From contig CM114274.1 of assembly GCA_050084515.1 (NCBI GenBank), positions 25,606,001 through 25,670,000 of the forward strand: DNA of 64,000 nucleotides. Reading direction: 5' to 3'. Under the pieces are notes generated by a model. That model worked only from the letters and a program-made list of their open reading frames with translations. It was not told the origin of the DNA and did no database searches. A program made the position numbers and the translations under genes. This document shows positions 45,301 through 56,972 of the stretch, piece by piece. Each line of letters opens with the position of its first letter. The first letter of the stretch is position 1. The DNA comes from Blasia pusilla. Lineage: Eukaryota; Marchantiophyta; Marchantiopsida; Blasiales.

Positions 45301-45919
45301 ATATGAGAGGATGCGGTGAGCTGGTTGATAAAGATGGAAATGTAAGATATTTTGAGGTTTTAGAAATAAAGTTTAAGAAAGATAAGTTTGAATGAATAAG
45401 CCTATGTGTTAAGTAGGATCTTAATTTAGGCGGGCAGAGGAGAGGGCCACGTTTTATTTTCTCCCATGTGCATGAATGTGGGATATCGAGGCAAGAAAGT
45501 CGATTTAGTTGGGGGCCACAAGGTACTACTGTAGTTCATTTCATAATCATGTTTTGTTTCCTCATTACCATCCATAGTAGTCGGATGTGTGGTGGGGCCT
45601 CAATAAGGTTCATGAATGACGCCATATGCTAATACACAGCATTAGGTTGTTTATCAATGTTGATCGTACATATTACGATCATTAATCCGAAGAGTTTAAA
45701 TTTTTACAAGTAATGTCAAAATAAATATCTGAATATTTCCTTACACTATAATATTAGTTTTATGAACTACAAATTTTTCTTATTGAAATCTACTCTAAAA
45801 AATTTTAATTATATGAAATTAATTTAATTTATGTAGTATTATGAAAAGACATAATTCTCAATTTCGTTCATATTATTTTCATGCTAAAATTTTAATTCAG
45901 ATGGTCATTATATGTGCTA

Positions 45920-46058
45920 CTAGTGGGCAGCTCGTGCAAGGCACACGATCATTTTCTTGTTATCTATAAAGGGAAAACATGTTCTCCTGCTCGGCTGCCA
46001 CATGTCAAGCAAAGAGGTGTTAGCAAATCAAGAAGGCGTTCTCCGGTAATAATATAGA
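45920..46058 (-). mobile_element. Non-autonomous mini-Helitron C
   Basis: On the minus strand it begins A|TCTATATTATTACCGG and ends GAGCTGCCCACTAG|T, with a CGTGTGCCTTGCACG hairpin just before the end. Only 139 bp. Confidence 0.75.
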
Positions 46059-49000
46059 TTATGAGTAATATATTTAATAAAATAAATCCTTACAACACAC
46101 TAAATTATTATATTTAAAAAACATTCTAACAAAGAAAATACAAATGAAGAAATCTTTGGCATGAAAAATGAATCTGAAAATTTTAAGATATACAATTTTA
46201 ATTTAAAATTTAGTGGAGAAAAGTTTCTTAGGAGGAACAAAATCAATTATGATGTAAGACAAAATAGTGAAAATATATAGAATTTTATATCTCGCTACGG
46301 CCAAACTTAATAAATTTTCAAATCATATGCTTTTTAGAGTTAGCACATGTGTGGCCAAAATTCTAAGTGTATCTTATTATGAAGAGTGCATAAAACATTT
46401 CTAGACTATATATGGATAAGATTATCGCAAGGATGGATGGGCATATGGAAGCACATTTCTAGAGTATGGAGGCATGAGAGATCAATCACGACATGAAAGG
46501 AGATTTAAATGGGGATGCAATAGTGTCAAAGCTTGTAGTAATCAATTGTAATATGCAACATGTTCCAATTATATAGAGAAGAATATTGAATTGATTTTTA
46601 GTTCACCCTTGTCACACATTTAACATTTTATCTTTTGTATCTAAACTAGACTATGTTATATATGAACTTTGTTTGAGTTTCTAATGCAATTCATGAACTA
46701 AAGCTTAAGGTTAGATAGAAAATTTAAGATAGAGGAAATACTTAAAAATACCGGTGAGGAAAAATAGATATGAAATATTTTTGGGGAAATATGTAAAAAG
46801 GAAAAAAAATTCAAGATCTAAAAATGGATGGAATTTTTTAGCCAAAAAAATTTGGAAAAATATTGACAAACGATTGAAAAGAAAATAGAAAAAAATTGAT
46901 GATAGGAACAAAGATCCATAACACTCATAAAACATTCCATGTCTCTTAAGAGTTAATATCTTTCATAAAACTAATCATTTATTTTTTCAATTTCTTTGAG
47001 TCTACCTTTGTTTTTCATTTCAATTTTTTTTTTAAAATTGACTTTTTAAATGTTCAATATGGAGGCAAAAAAATATATACAAAATATTTAGACTACACTA
47101 GACCTAAGGAAAAAATTAATTCCTTTTCAAAAATCCAATAATATAGGAGATTTGAAAAAGAAAAACTCCTAATATCCCAAAAACAAGTTTATCGTTATCA
47201 TGCTTTCTTCAAATTTGTGATCTCTACAAGGAAGTTTTGATGTTATGATAATCAATTCTAGATTTTTTTAAGTATATTCAAGATCAAGCCAAAGGATTTT
47301 TTGATTTCTCATAAATTCCACAACCTACTTCTTCACTTTCATTTTTTTTGCAAGAAACACTCTAGTACAAGCAAAAAGGTTTATATACATCCGATAGTTT
47401 AGAAGAAGCAAATTCTAATAAATGAAAAACCAGTTATTTTGAGTGATATACATACGGTAAATTTGATAGGATTATGCTATAACCTTCATAGTCTTAAATT
47501 TTTCATTTTTCATTGATTTCCCAAATAGAAGTACTTAAGATCCTTATTGTGAGACATGGAAGGAAGTATGATAATTCTTATTCAATGAAAAGTCTACAAC
47601 TCCAACATGTCTTGAACTTTTAATAATCTTTACAGTTAATGAAAACTCTTCTTGTAGATAAATATTTACTAAATCTATTAATTTTTAATATTCAAGTAAA
47701 ATAATTATACTTCATAGGAAAGTAAAGGATTATTTTTTTGAATGTATGGTTCGTATAGTAACAATAAAAAATATAAGGGCATGATTCTTTTCTTGGTAGA
47801 TGTTTTGAAAGCGGCCTTTCATAAATTAAGGGATTTCCTATTTGAGGGAATGATCTTAATCTTTGGCTCTAATTTTTGCTAAATTTTCTCTCTTATCCAT
47901 CACAAGGATAATCCACAAACTATTTAGGTTACTTTTAAGAGAACATCTTTATGGTTGTGCAATAAGGCAATCATGAATCTTATAAGAAACATAAGAATTA
48001 TAATCTAAAATAAGAAATATGTTTTCATCATGATTTTGCTTATTGGTTCTAGACAGCTAGAAAGACTCTTTTGCCTTTAAATACAAACTTAAGATTTTTG
48101 TGTCAATTACCACTAGATATGGTCATATGATAATCTAGAGTAAGAAGATAAAAAAATCTTTTCATATAATCATTTGTATTGATTATATGAAATCATACTT
48201 GTCTTTTTAATTTTTAATTATTTATCTTAAAAAATTAATACATATGTCATCTTGAAAGCTAGCATGTATTTATTTGTTTGTTAGATTCATATGGCTCATA
48301 GCTTGAAATGAAATCAATACTTAGACAAGTATGATCTTATACATATATGCATTTGTTAGTAATAAACCAATTCGTCTAGAGCAAACATTCATGAAATAAT
48401 TTCATATGAAAGTTTTCAAACACTATTAAATTATTCTTATTTCTCCATAGAAAAGAAGGAAATGATTTCTTTTTTTATCAATAAAATCTTTATTTCTTGG
48501 CTTTTGACTAGTTGTATCTTTCAAGATGTTAAATTCTTGAATATTTTGATAATCATTTGTTTGATAAATAATTAAAAATTAAAAATAATAAAACAAAAAT
48601 TTGTTAAAGGACATTGAAATTACATATAGATAGTGATTTTTGGGTTTTTGCAATATGTTAAAAAATTTACAATGATTGTAAGGAGGAACATGGGAAATTT
48701 AATTTTCTTTCCTTATATTCCATTGATTGAGTCCAACTTAGGCTTATCTTTCAGTTTACATCATATTAATTCCTATATGTGTCACTTGTGTTATAATAAT
48801 TAATAAAGCTTAAGATCAAACTTTACAATATAAGGGAATTTCTATCTCAACTTCTATATTTTCTCATGATCAAGTGGAGGAGTTCCATAAATATTATGAT
48901 TAGAAGTAGTGCATGTTAAAGTCAAGAAGGTGATCATGCATATAATATTCAATATGGAATTTAAAAATAAATTATAGAAATTCATAAAAAGAATTTACAT

Positions 49001-49212
49001 TTATTTTGCTACTAATTATTATTTAATATCTTTTGATGAAAGTTATCAATACAACGATCCATATGTGAAAAATAAAAATATGTCTGAAGAACAATTCCAT
49101 ACTAAAAAAGATAAGATATTTTAACAAAATCAACCCATAGGTTAAAAAATTTTAATTCAATATAGCAAGGTCCACAAAACTAGGAGATGGACCACTAAGT
49201 ATATTAAAGGGA

Positions 49213-49404
49213 CTAGCAAGTTGCCCATAAGTGCCTATGCTATGCACGATCACTCTTAATAACTCTCGGAGTTTTTTCAAAACTAAAATGGATTGCAAAT
49301 GTATTTTTGGATATAAATATGTCATAAAGGTAGGGCATTATTGACACCGCGTGCTAACCATAGAGCTGTTGTCATGGGAGGTAATTCTTCCTTAATAGTA
49401 TAGA
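49213..49404 (-). mobile_element. Non-autonomous mini-Helitron D
   Basis: On the minus strand it begins A|TCTATACTATTAAGG and ends CACTTATGGGCAACTTGCTAG|T, with GTGCATAGCATAGGCAC shortly before. The CACTTATGGG word is shared with the 3' end of Helitron E at 61058. Confidence 0.75.
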
Positions 49405-49939
49405 TAAAGCCATGAAAGGGATTCTAACCTTTCTAATGTAATAATAATATTGTGCATCACATTTGCGTGTTATATAATATCCTCATTTTTTAATGAGTAG
49501 TCTAATTATCCAAAATAATTCAATATTCATAATGCAGAAAATAATTTTATGCAATCTCTTAAAAAAAAATTATCATGATTATTATTAGAACTATATCACC
49601 CAACAACAAACACATGAGACACATGTAGATCCACATCGGTTTTACATGTGGCCTCTTATTACAAATTTGTCTCATCATTAACTTGTGCATGGCACGGGTC
49701 AACGATAAAACAACTATCAACTAGTGTCATAAAGTGTCCGAGACAATTGGGTTGAAGCTACTCTCCGTAAAATTTAGTTTTCGTCTTATTTCTCCATTCT
49801 TTTGCTAACTCAATTAGTTGTGGGAGACACTTGTTGTTCTTAAACCGTACATGCCCAAACCTTTGACTTTGATAACTCTTTGAATTATTATAATGTCATG
49901 GTAGAATTGGGGTTACATGCTGAGCTAGCGGGAAGAATT

Positions 49940-50090
49940 TCAAAATTATCGATTCAATCTTTCAAAATAGCCGAAAACCGACGAAATAATAGACTCTCCC
50001 TCGCATCTAAATAGACAACCGAAACTTGGAAATTTCTTAACTTGCCAGAAATGTACCAGTTCTCACTAAAAGACTTCTTATGGGTTCGTT
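49940..50090 (-). repeat. Dispersed ACCGGTAC-type repeat, diverged copy
   Basis: GCCGAAAACCGACGA, ATAGACAACCGAAACTTGG, GTACCAGTTCTC and the following ACTTCTTATGG line up with the copies at 51200-51590 but with more changes. Confidence 0.4.
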
Positions 50091-51199
50091 CTCCCATTCA
50101 TTTTGGTTTTTGTAACCACTCCTCTTTATAGAAAATTACCATCTGAACCGATCATGTTAGGTGTCGTTAATTTGTCAAAGGCCATAATTGATTGCATGCG
50201 CCGTTTTCCATACGGTATGTACCATTCTTATGAAAACTACGGTGGACGCCATTTCAGTTGATTTAGAAACTCTCTCGGTGCTAAGAGTCGTCGATACCAA
50301 AGGTGGTCGGTCACGACTCTTCTTTATCAATCTTCCAACAACTGCACCACAATAATAAAAAACTATATTCCATCTTGTTGTCAACTTCCATAGCTGCTGA
50401 CTCCTCCTATGCACACTCTAGATGCTTCGGAATCAGCTGTTAGTGTATAAGCCATCGCGTCTTGTAGGTGTTGCCCACGCCTATCACAAGCTGACGCGCA
50501 GTCTGCCAATTCTTCTAGTACGCTCTTCCGTTTCCTTCTCGCTTACACCTTCACCAACTGGCAACTCGAAGATGAGTTTGCTTCCACTTCTAAGTACTTT
50601 CCTTTCCCTTCCATTGATTCAGTCGTTGAATTTCTTCCAGCATCTGACTCCAGTCGAAACCCGCGTGTCGTGGCGATGCGGTAGACAGCTCACGGAGGCT
50701 CGACAGTGCACCGTGGCAATTGCTTCGAGGGCCGAGTCGGCGTTGTTTCTTGCGTATGTAAGAGTAGTTTCTCCCCATGTCGAACTTCGTGAACAGCTAG
50801 CTCACTGAGGCTTTACGGTGCACCGTCGGAGTCTACTTTAGGAACAGTCTGCTCGTCGGGCAGACTCAAATAAAAGCGTTCCTTGCGCAGATAAGTTTAG
50901 TTACTCCTTACCTCGCGATTCGTGATGAGCGCGTCGGCGTTTTCCAGTATCCCTGTTGTGGCTGCCGCCGAGACAAAAATCAATTTTCTCCCACTTTCCC
51001 AGGATTTCGCTCGCTCCATCTTTCGGGCATTCCCCTCCCGGAAGTCGCTCATTAGAGTAGAGTTATTTTAATATGGGTCCCGTCGTTCCGATAGATGAGA
51101 GAGTAGGTTATTTATTCTATTGTTTTTATTACACCAACACGAGAACGGTGTTGACCTAGTTTAGAATTTCTTATTCACTTTGCAAATGAACTGCCATAA
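50091..51199. other. GC-richer island, unassigned
   Basis: Open frames on both strands (for example plus 50422-50808) have no recognisable domain. A pair of diverged tandem copies of about 110-130 bp occurs at 50688-50930. Possibly a decayed gene or promoter region. Confidence 0.35.
50688..50930. repeat. Diverged tandem pair, about 110 bp
   Basis: AGCTCACGGAGGCTCGACAG with GTGCACCGT at 50688, and AGCTCACTGAGGCTTTACGG with TGCACCGTC at 50798, are each followed by GTTTCTTGCG / GTTCCTTGCG and a TAGTTTCTCC / TAGTTACTCC word. Confidence 0.55.
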
Positions 51200-51590
51200 A
51201 GGGGTTCTTCTTTGTATTTGTATCTCTTTAGTCGGCCGGATTCAAGGAAATCTAAAATTTTACTGTTCTCGTCTATAGAGACCGGAAATGTACCGGTTGT
51301 CGCCAAAAAACTACTCGGACCCTGCACCAACACACACGAAACTCTAATTCAATGTACAAAGCCCTCATCTTTTGAAGTCACATCAATGTCCGGGGTTTTG
51401 TGTTGAGCTGACCAGATGAAATTGAAAATTTCTGCTTTAGATTTTGAATCACCAGCCAAAAACCGACGAGATTTTTAGGGACTCCTTTGTATTCGTATGG
51501 AAAAGACTTTAAGATTCACAGTCTTGTTTTTTGTTTATAGACCGGAAAAGTACCGGTTTTCGCGAAAAAAACTCCCCGGGCCCGGAGTCA
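51200..51590 (-). repeat. Dispersed ACCGGTAC-type repeat, two tandem copies
   Basis: Two copies in minus orientation, each with TTTGTATT(C/T)GTAT, TATAGA, ACCGGAAA(A/T)GTACCGGTT and a CGCGAAAAAAACT-type tail. The second copy (51410-51590) pairs best with 25446-25640. Confidence 0.6.
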
Positions 51591-53359
51591 CATGCTCTAA
51601 TTTGATATCTTTCATTTGGTTTTGTTGAAATACCTCCTCGGCTCTAACTCACTTCTAACCCCTTTCATACTGAACCTAGAGATGAATAGTGGCGAGGGAA
51701 AGGTTCTAATAATCTCTTGCTCTCCATTAATGTTAGGTAGTTCAATAGAGCTCACATGAGCATAGCGCACAATGCGGATCGAAACATCAATAGATGGTGA
51801 GCAATTATTTGACATTCATGCTTCTCATATATCTCAAACAGTGCACTATTAAATAAAATAAAAAAACCTTCTTTAGAGTATCTCGTCTCCATCTATTTAT
51901 TTCATTAAATTAAAAGCTTTCAATATTTCATTTCTAATTTTTTTTAAAAACTCCTTCCCCTTTTTCTGTTTTTTTTTACTTCATCGTGAATTAAAGGAAG
52001 GAATCAGCTTCCTTCCTTTAATCCCCTTCTTAATGAATGTCTAGAGTATAAATCTCTTTTTGATTTAAGTAAAAATCCAAAATCTCCTCCTTCCATAAAT
52101 TTGTTTTGAAAATAAATCAAAATGAATCCTCATTACATCTATTCCATAATTTGTGAATCTCCTTAAGTTTTAAGAAGAGCAGGTTTTCCCATCTTTCTTA
52201 CATCTTATGCCAATGACTTTCATTTCTTTCACTTATCAGTAGATTTTTCCATGATAATTTTCTTTTACTTTATTTGTTAGGTTGATTTTGAAATGAATGA
52301 CATGTGTCATTCAATGAACTCATCACAACATGCAGGCACCTTCAGTTAATAGAATGAATGATACAACAGTTATCTTCTCATGAGGAATGTCTTAGTTCTG
52401 CCTCTATTTGGGTTGGCAGTCAGGACCTTACTGCCAACCGACCCCCTGTCGAACTAGGGGGGGAAAGCTGCTGTGGCTCACGAGAGTCCCCCACCAGAAT
52501 TCCCTCCTACCGACCATGACAAAGCAGGTTTTCGACAGTGCTCACAAGGCTTCAACGACGAGCGAATGCATCGCCCAAATGCAGGTGGCGACCAGAACAC
52601 CCAGCTAATGCCGAGTCCCGTGTATCCGTGGCCAACCACTGTCGTAAAGGACAAGTGGAAGTTAGAAACGAGTCTACGTGCGTAATTTATCCATTCACCG
52701 TACTCGACGCACAGCTGTCGCGATGGCAATGCTTCGCTAGCGGACGCAGTACATTCGGATTCCAGAAGGCCTCGCAAAACGGCGGGAACCACAGCTGGAG
52801 GATAGGACGCGGCACACCTCGGCGTGAAGAACGCCACCGAGGTTTGTTAATCCTCCCCTCACCGTGGTGCTGTCTCAAAGTGTAACCAACCATCTGACGA
52901 CAATTCCTGGCCAGACAAGTAGGACGTTGGTGGTGGGGAGATGTGAACGGAGGAGGAAATGACGAGTCCACAAGCTTGAAAAAAATCGAAAGCTCATGTC
53001 AAAAGCGGGGCAACACTAATGTAGTCGCTCGTCAACCCAGTTACCTTTTCTGCATATGATTCGGAATCCCAGACATATCCGAGCATACGAAATAGAATCG
53101 CTCGAGCGTAATACAATGCGAAATTGAATCGCTCGAGCACGAGAGAGAACATCGCGAATGCGCGAAAGAATCCTTCCGGGCGAGTTTGTAGAATTGTCAA
53201 CCCTCAACCGAGAGCAAACATGAATTAGTGGTGTGATGGTAAGTATACAAGCAGGTGCCGCATTACGAGAATTTATTCCATGTTCAATGTCACAAAAGCA
53301 ACAAATCCTTCTTGTGTTGGAAAGCGTGAATTCACGCGCTGGCTACGAATGAGGAAAAT
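51591..53359. other. Intergenic DNA downstream of the NAC gene
   Basis: AT-rich to about 52390, then GC-rich. Overlapping frames at 52408-52970 have no recognisable domain. GAATCGCTCGAGC occurs twice (53095-53107 and 53126-53138). The part next to 53360 is presumably the NAC 3' UTR. Confidence 0.45.
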
Positions 53360-56300
53360 TTACAGGTCCGAAGTGGTCGAGACTATATGTACACCACTTC
53401 GGACGATTTGTCGAGTAACTCGCCAAACGCCTTGACAAAGAACAAACCAGAAACAAGCACCGACAGCCCCCATTAAAAAAACTGACACGAGACCACCACG
53501 ATGGGAGGCATTGCGTCCAGATCTCTGTGAGCCACTCCTAGATTGCCCACTCCTAGATTCTTCTGATACTTCTCGACTTTTCTGCTGCTGCATACTCTGG
53601 GTCAATGTCTTCTCCTGGACGACGTCCCAACATAGACCGTCGGCCCGGGTGTAGCAATCGCATGTGGCAGTCGCCAAAGTGCGCGCCATTTCCTTCGAAG
53701 ACGGGCACGCGCATGTGATTGTCACTGCTCTGACATGAATGGAACCCATGCCCGGAGGAAGCTCCACTGACGATCCCTTGGTTTTCGCTAACTGCTTGGA
53801 ACCAGATGAATACCCTACTGCTAACGCGGGCAAGGCACGCGCTGAACTCAAAACTTTTACGAGACCGGACAGTGATGCAGACGAGGGGTTGTTGTGGTTC
53901 GAAGTGGATTTCTTGCATGACAGCTCCGATGATTTAACCATTCTACTGCTGACATTAAGTCCTGCTTCATGGAGTTGGCCTGAGGTACAACTCTCGACAG
54001 TGGCTGTCTCAGGAATGGAAGTCTCTTGTACTGTCTCTAGAATACTCACAGAAGGTTCGAGATCGCCACTGGCTATATCCGCAGGGTTACTACTGTCTAC
54101 ACCTACATCCCTATTATTTTGGCTCGAAGAGCCAGTACCGGTGACAATTGGATGATCACTGCTGGTTGGGACTGCCGGGGTGATGGATACGCCGGCAGAT
54201 TCTTCGGCAGATGCCGACTCTAAAGTATCGTCATGAGTGGGCGTCGCTATCACACTCGAGGCCCACGAATTCTCCCCGTTGCGATCCGATTCACTATCTA
54301 ATCTGCTGCTGGGTAAGTCGGCCTGTAGCATCAACGAAGAAGGAGCAAATCAGAATACAGACAACCCACAGGGCACAGGTCTTTCAGCCGCAACAACAAA
54401 CATTACTCGAATCCAGCTCTCGCCTCGAACCACAGCACAACCTCACCTCGGCGTAACATATTTCTACAAGGATGCACAACCAACGCGCCGCCCACTAGCA
54501 CTTCTCAGAAACCTGCTCACCTGGGAATCGTCAGGAGGATTGTCCAACCCCATAGCCGCCCTCTCCGGCTGAAGTACAGTCGGCAGGTTGTTACCGACAA
54601 CCGATGATGGAGGGGCACTTTCAGATGACGACGATGAAAGGTGGGTGTCGCATTTCGAATCACGCACCCCATCTGAGCGACGCTGGCACAGAATTCGGCG
54701 GGACGCAGTCCACCGCGAGGACAATCCACCAGTACCCAGATCGGTTGGCGCAATCTTCATTATTCTTGGACGAATCATGATAGAGGCGAAGGCAGTGCTG
54801 GCAGTGCTATCACTATCGTCAACTGTAGGATCGACGGTAGGTGGACTAGCCGAGTAATCTTCCGTTAGCGAGGGCAGAAAATCTAACTCTGTGATATCCT
54901 CATTACCCAACATCGGCAGCACATGGTAAGGTTGCAAGGGTGTCGGATCTTCATACTTCAACGCCGGCCCATTCCACAAATTTTCCCCTCGCAAATTGGC
55001 AGCGGCACCACCGGTATTTTCTTGTTGCCAGCTCTTCACAAAATCGGCCCGCACAGTATCTATGGACTCCGTATCCTCGAGGGCCGGCAGGTTGGTGACG
55101 CTCAGACAACCCTGCGCTACTAACGCCTCCGGACCAGAAATTTCTTCCCACCACGATGAATCATCCATCCCATCCCAAAAGTTCGCATCCATCTCTTTCA
55201 TCTGATCAGACAAACAAGCACATGTATCGCAAGAATTAGCCAATATGTAAAATTACCGTCTACCATCGTTTAGAAATCAAAATTCACTCTGTAACCTCGA
55301 AGTTCCTGCAAACCTGATCTCCTCAGTCTTGGTGGAACTCATATAGCTCCCTATGTTATGGTGTCAGGCGTCATAAAATGCCAGAAGCTGTAAATTATCC
55401 ATGCACAACACACAGATCACACATAAGATTCTACATCGAAGTTCGACAACAGTACCTTCCCTTCCACCACTCTCTCTGCAGCAATTGGCCTCCGCCATTG
55501 GACAAAGGCTCTTGGTAGCAACCATCAACATCGACTTCCCCCGGGTTCAATTTTTCCACCTCACTACTGTAATCCGGACGCCCACTACAGCAGAAGGATA
55601 TCGTATCCGGTATGATCATAAGGGGATCGCTTACCTTGTTGAAAGAGTCATCATCCGGGAGAAACTGGGTATTATAGACGCCCGATATTGACGGGTCATT
55701 GTTGGGAAGATAATTATCCACTGTGACCGATTCAGCGGCTGGAACACTCGCCACCACTGGACCACCTTTGGCAGGCGTAACTCCCTCGTAAGCCTCTGGA
55801 AGTGGGGGCAATATCAAACTCGGCTTCACCTCCTCCTCCATGAAAACAGATGGCTTTATGTCCTCCGGAGACCCTGCTTCATCCGGAGTATCTTCGATTA
55901 AGCCTGATCCCTGCCCAGTCCGATCCGCAGCAGGCCCTAATCCGTTCTTCTTGAAGACTCGGCACAACACGAAGGCATCCTGAGAGCAGAAGCAAGTGAG
56001 TGAGACTCTCCAATCGATCAAACCTCAGCATCAATCAACTCACTACACCCTAAGACAAGTAATCAACAACATCAATCTACGACCCAAAGAACGTAAACAA
56101 AACCTCGAGCCGCTACATCTGAACAGCTACCTACCACATCCACAGAAACCTTTGTCTTGAACGCAAATTGAATGACTGCCCACCGCAGGAAGCCTGACCC
56201 AAATCCAAAGAAGAAACTCAATAAGGAAAAGAATGCCCGTGCCACTGACCTGGCCCTGACTGACTTGGGACATGTTCATATTCTCCCATTCCTCTCCATC

Positions 56301-56699
56301 CAGACGATACTCATGCATAAGCCAGTCGGTCCTCTCTCCGTGAGGAGCGCGGCCTCTGTAAAATACCAAGGTCTTCTTCATCCCAATTGTTTTGGCACCA
56401 GTTTTGACAAACCGATCTCTTCCCGTTGCCTTCCAGTAACCGGCCTCAGTCGCCCGATTGGTGCGCGAGCCATTGGGGTACTTCCTGTCCCTCGGACTGA
56501 AAAAGAACCACTCCAAATCGATAGCCGGGAGCCGGGACTTGGACGGCAGGTCCCATGGCTCACACTTATACAAATCCACATCTGCTATCACATTGAAATC
56601 TATAGTACTTCCCTTCACCCGCTTCTTCAAATAATATGCCACCAATTCCTCGTCCGTGGGGTGAAATCTGAATCCAGGAGGTAACGTCATGCCTGGCAT
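53360..56699 (-). CDS. Membrane-tethered NAC transcription factor (4 exons, 812 aa)
   Basis: Exons on the minus strand are 56699-56250, 55979-55635, 55201-54521 and 54322-53360. All three introns are phase 0 with GT-AG ends (donors GTCAGT, GTAAGC, GTGAGC). The NAC domain fills exon 1 and the start of exon 2. Subdomain A is [21 protein letters not shown] is [20 protein letters not shown] is [20 protein letters not shown] then [16 protein letters not shown] is [20 protein letters not shown] then WLMHEYRL, and E is [14 protein letters not shown] long S/D/P-rich, acidic middle (likely activation region) follows. At the C-terminus a basic, serine-rich stretch precedes a single hydrophobic span ([20 protein letters not shown]) and a short basic tail. 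This is the layout of NTL factors, which sit in a membrane until cleaved and then move to the nucleus. The protein is longer than most NTLs. The first in-frame ATG is 56699, and M4 (56690) is a second option. Confidence 0.9.
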
Positions 56700-56713
56700 G
56701 TCTTCCACTGCAT
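56687..56713 (-). promoter_or_regulatory. Upstream ORF overlapping the NAC start
   Basis: The only ATG I see in the leader upstream of the NAC start opens an 8-codon frame (MQWKTCQA, stop) out of phase with the NAC protein. Its TGA overlaps the codon for NAC M4 as ATGA. Scanning ribosomes would meet it first, so it may lower NAC translation or favour re-initiation at M4. Confidence 0.7.
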
Positions 56714-56964
56714 TCTATGTTCGATTCTCGCCCCTTTTCCTCTGCCCGCACTCCTCTGGTATCTGATTCCTGCTCTCGATTTGCTAAAACCCGCAAGAGG
56801 AAACGGATCTCCTGACTTCGCACGCTACGCCTACACCTGATCCGAAATCACGAGCTCCTCAATTCCCTCTCTTGGTGGCGATCACTCCTTCCCAGCGTCT
56901 TCAATCTCAGACTTTCCGTCGAAGAAAAGTATCGCAATAGGAACGACTAGGAAGAGGATGGGGA

Positions 56965-56972
56965 TTTATAGC
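56965..56972 (-). promoter_or_regulatory. TATA box of the NAC gene
   Basis: Read on the minus strand, GCTATAAATCC gives a canonical TATAAA. It would place transcription start about 30 bp further on (near 56935), leaving a leader of roughly 235 bases. Confidence 0.6.

Larger units (their letters stand above)
45301..49939. other. Long AT-rich intergenic DNA with two mini-Helitrons
   Basis: Very AT-rich, with no coding segment apart from chance frames. Mini-Helitrons C and D lie within it. Another CTAGT preceded by GTGCATGGCAC at 49686-49727 might be a further Helitron 3' end in plus orientation, but no start was found. Confidence 0.55.

Noticed and set aside
49686-49728. GTGCATGGCAC followed by CTAGT as a sixth Helitron 3' end
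   Set aside because: The distance from hairpin to CTAG is longer than in the others and no TCTATA start was found upstream on the plus strand.
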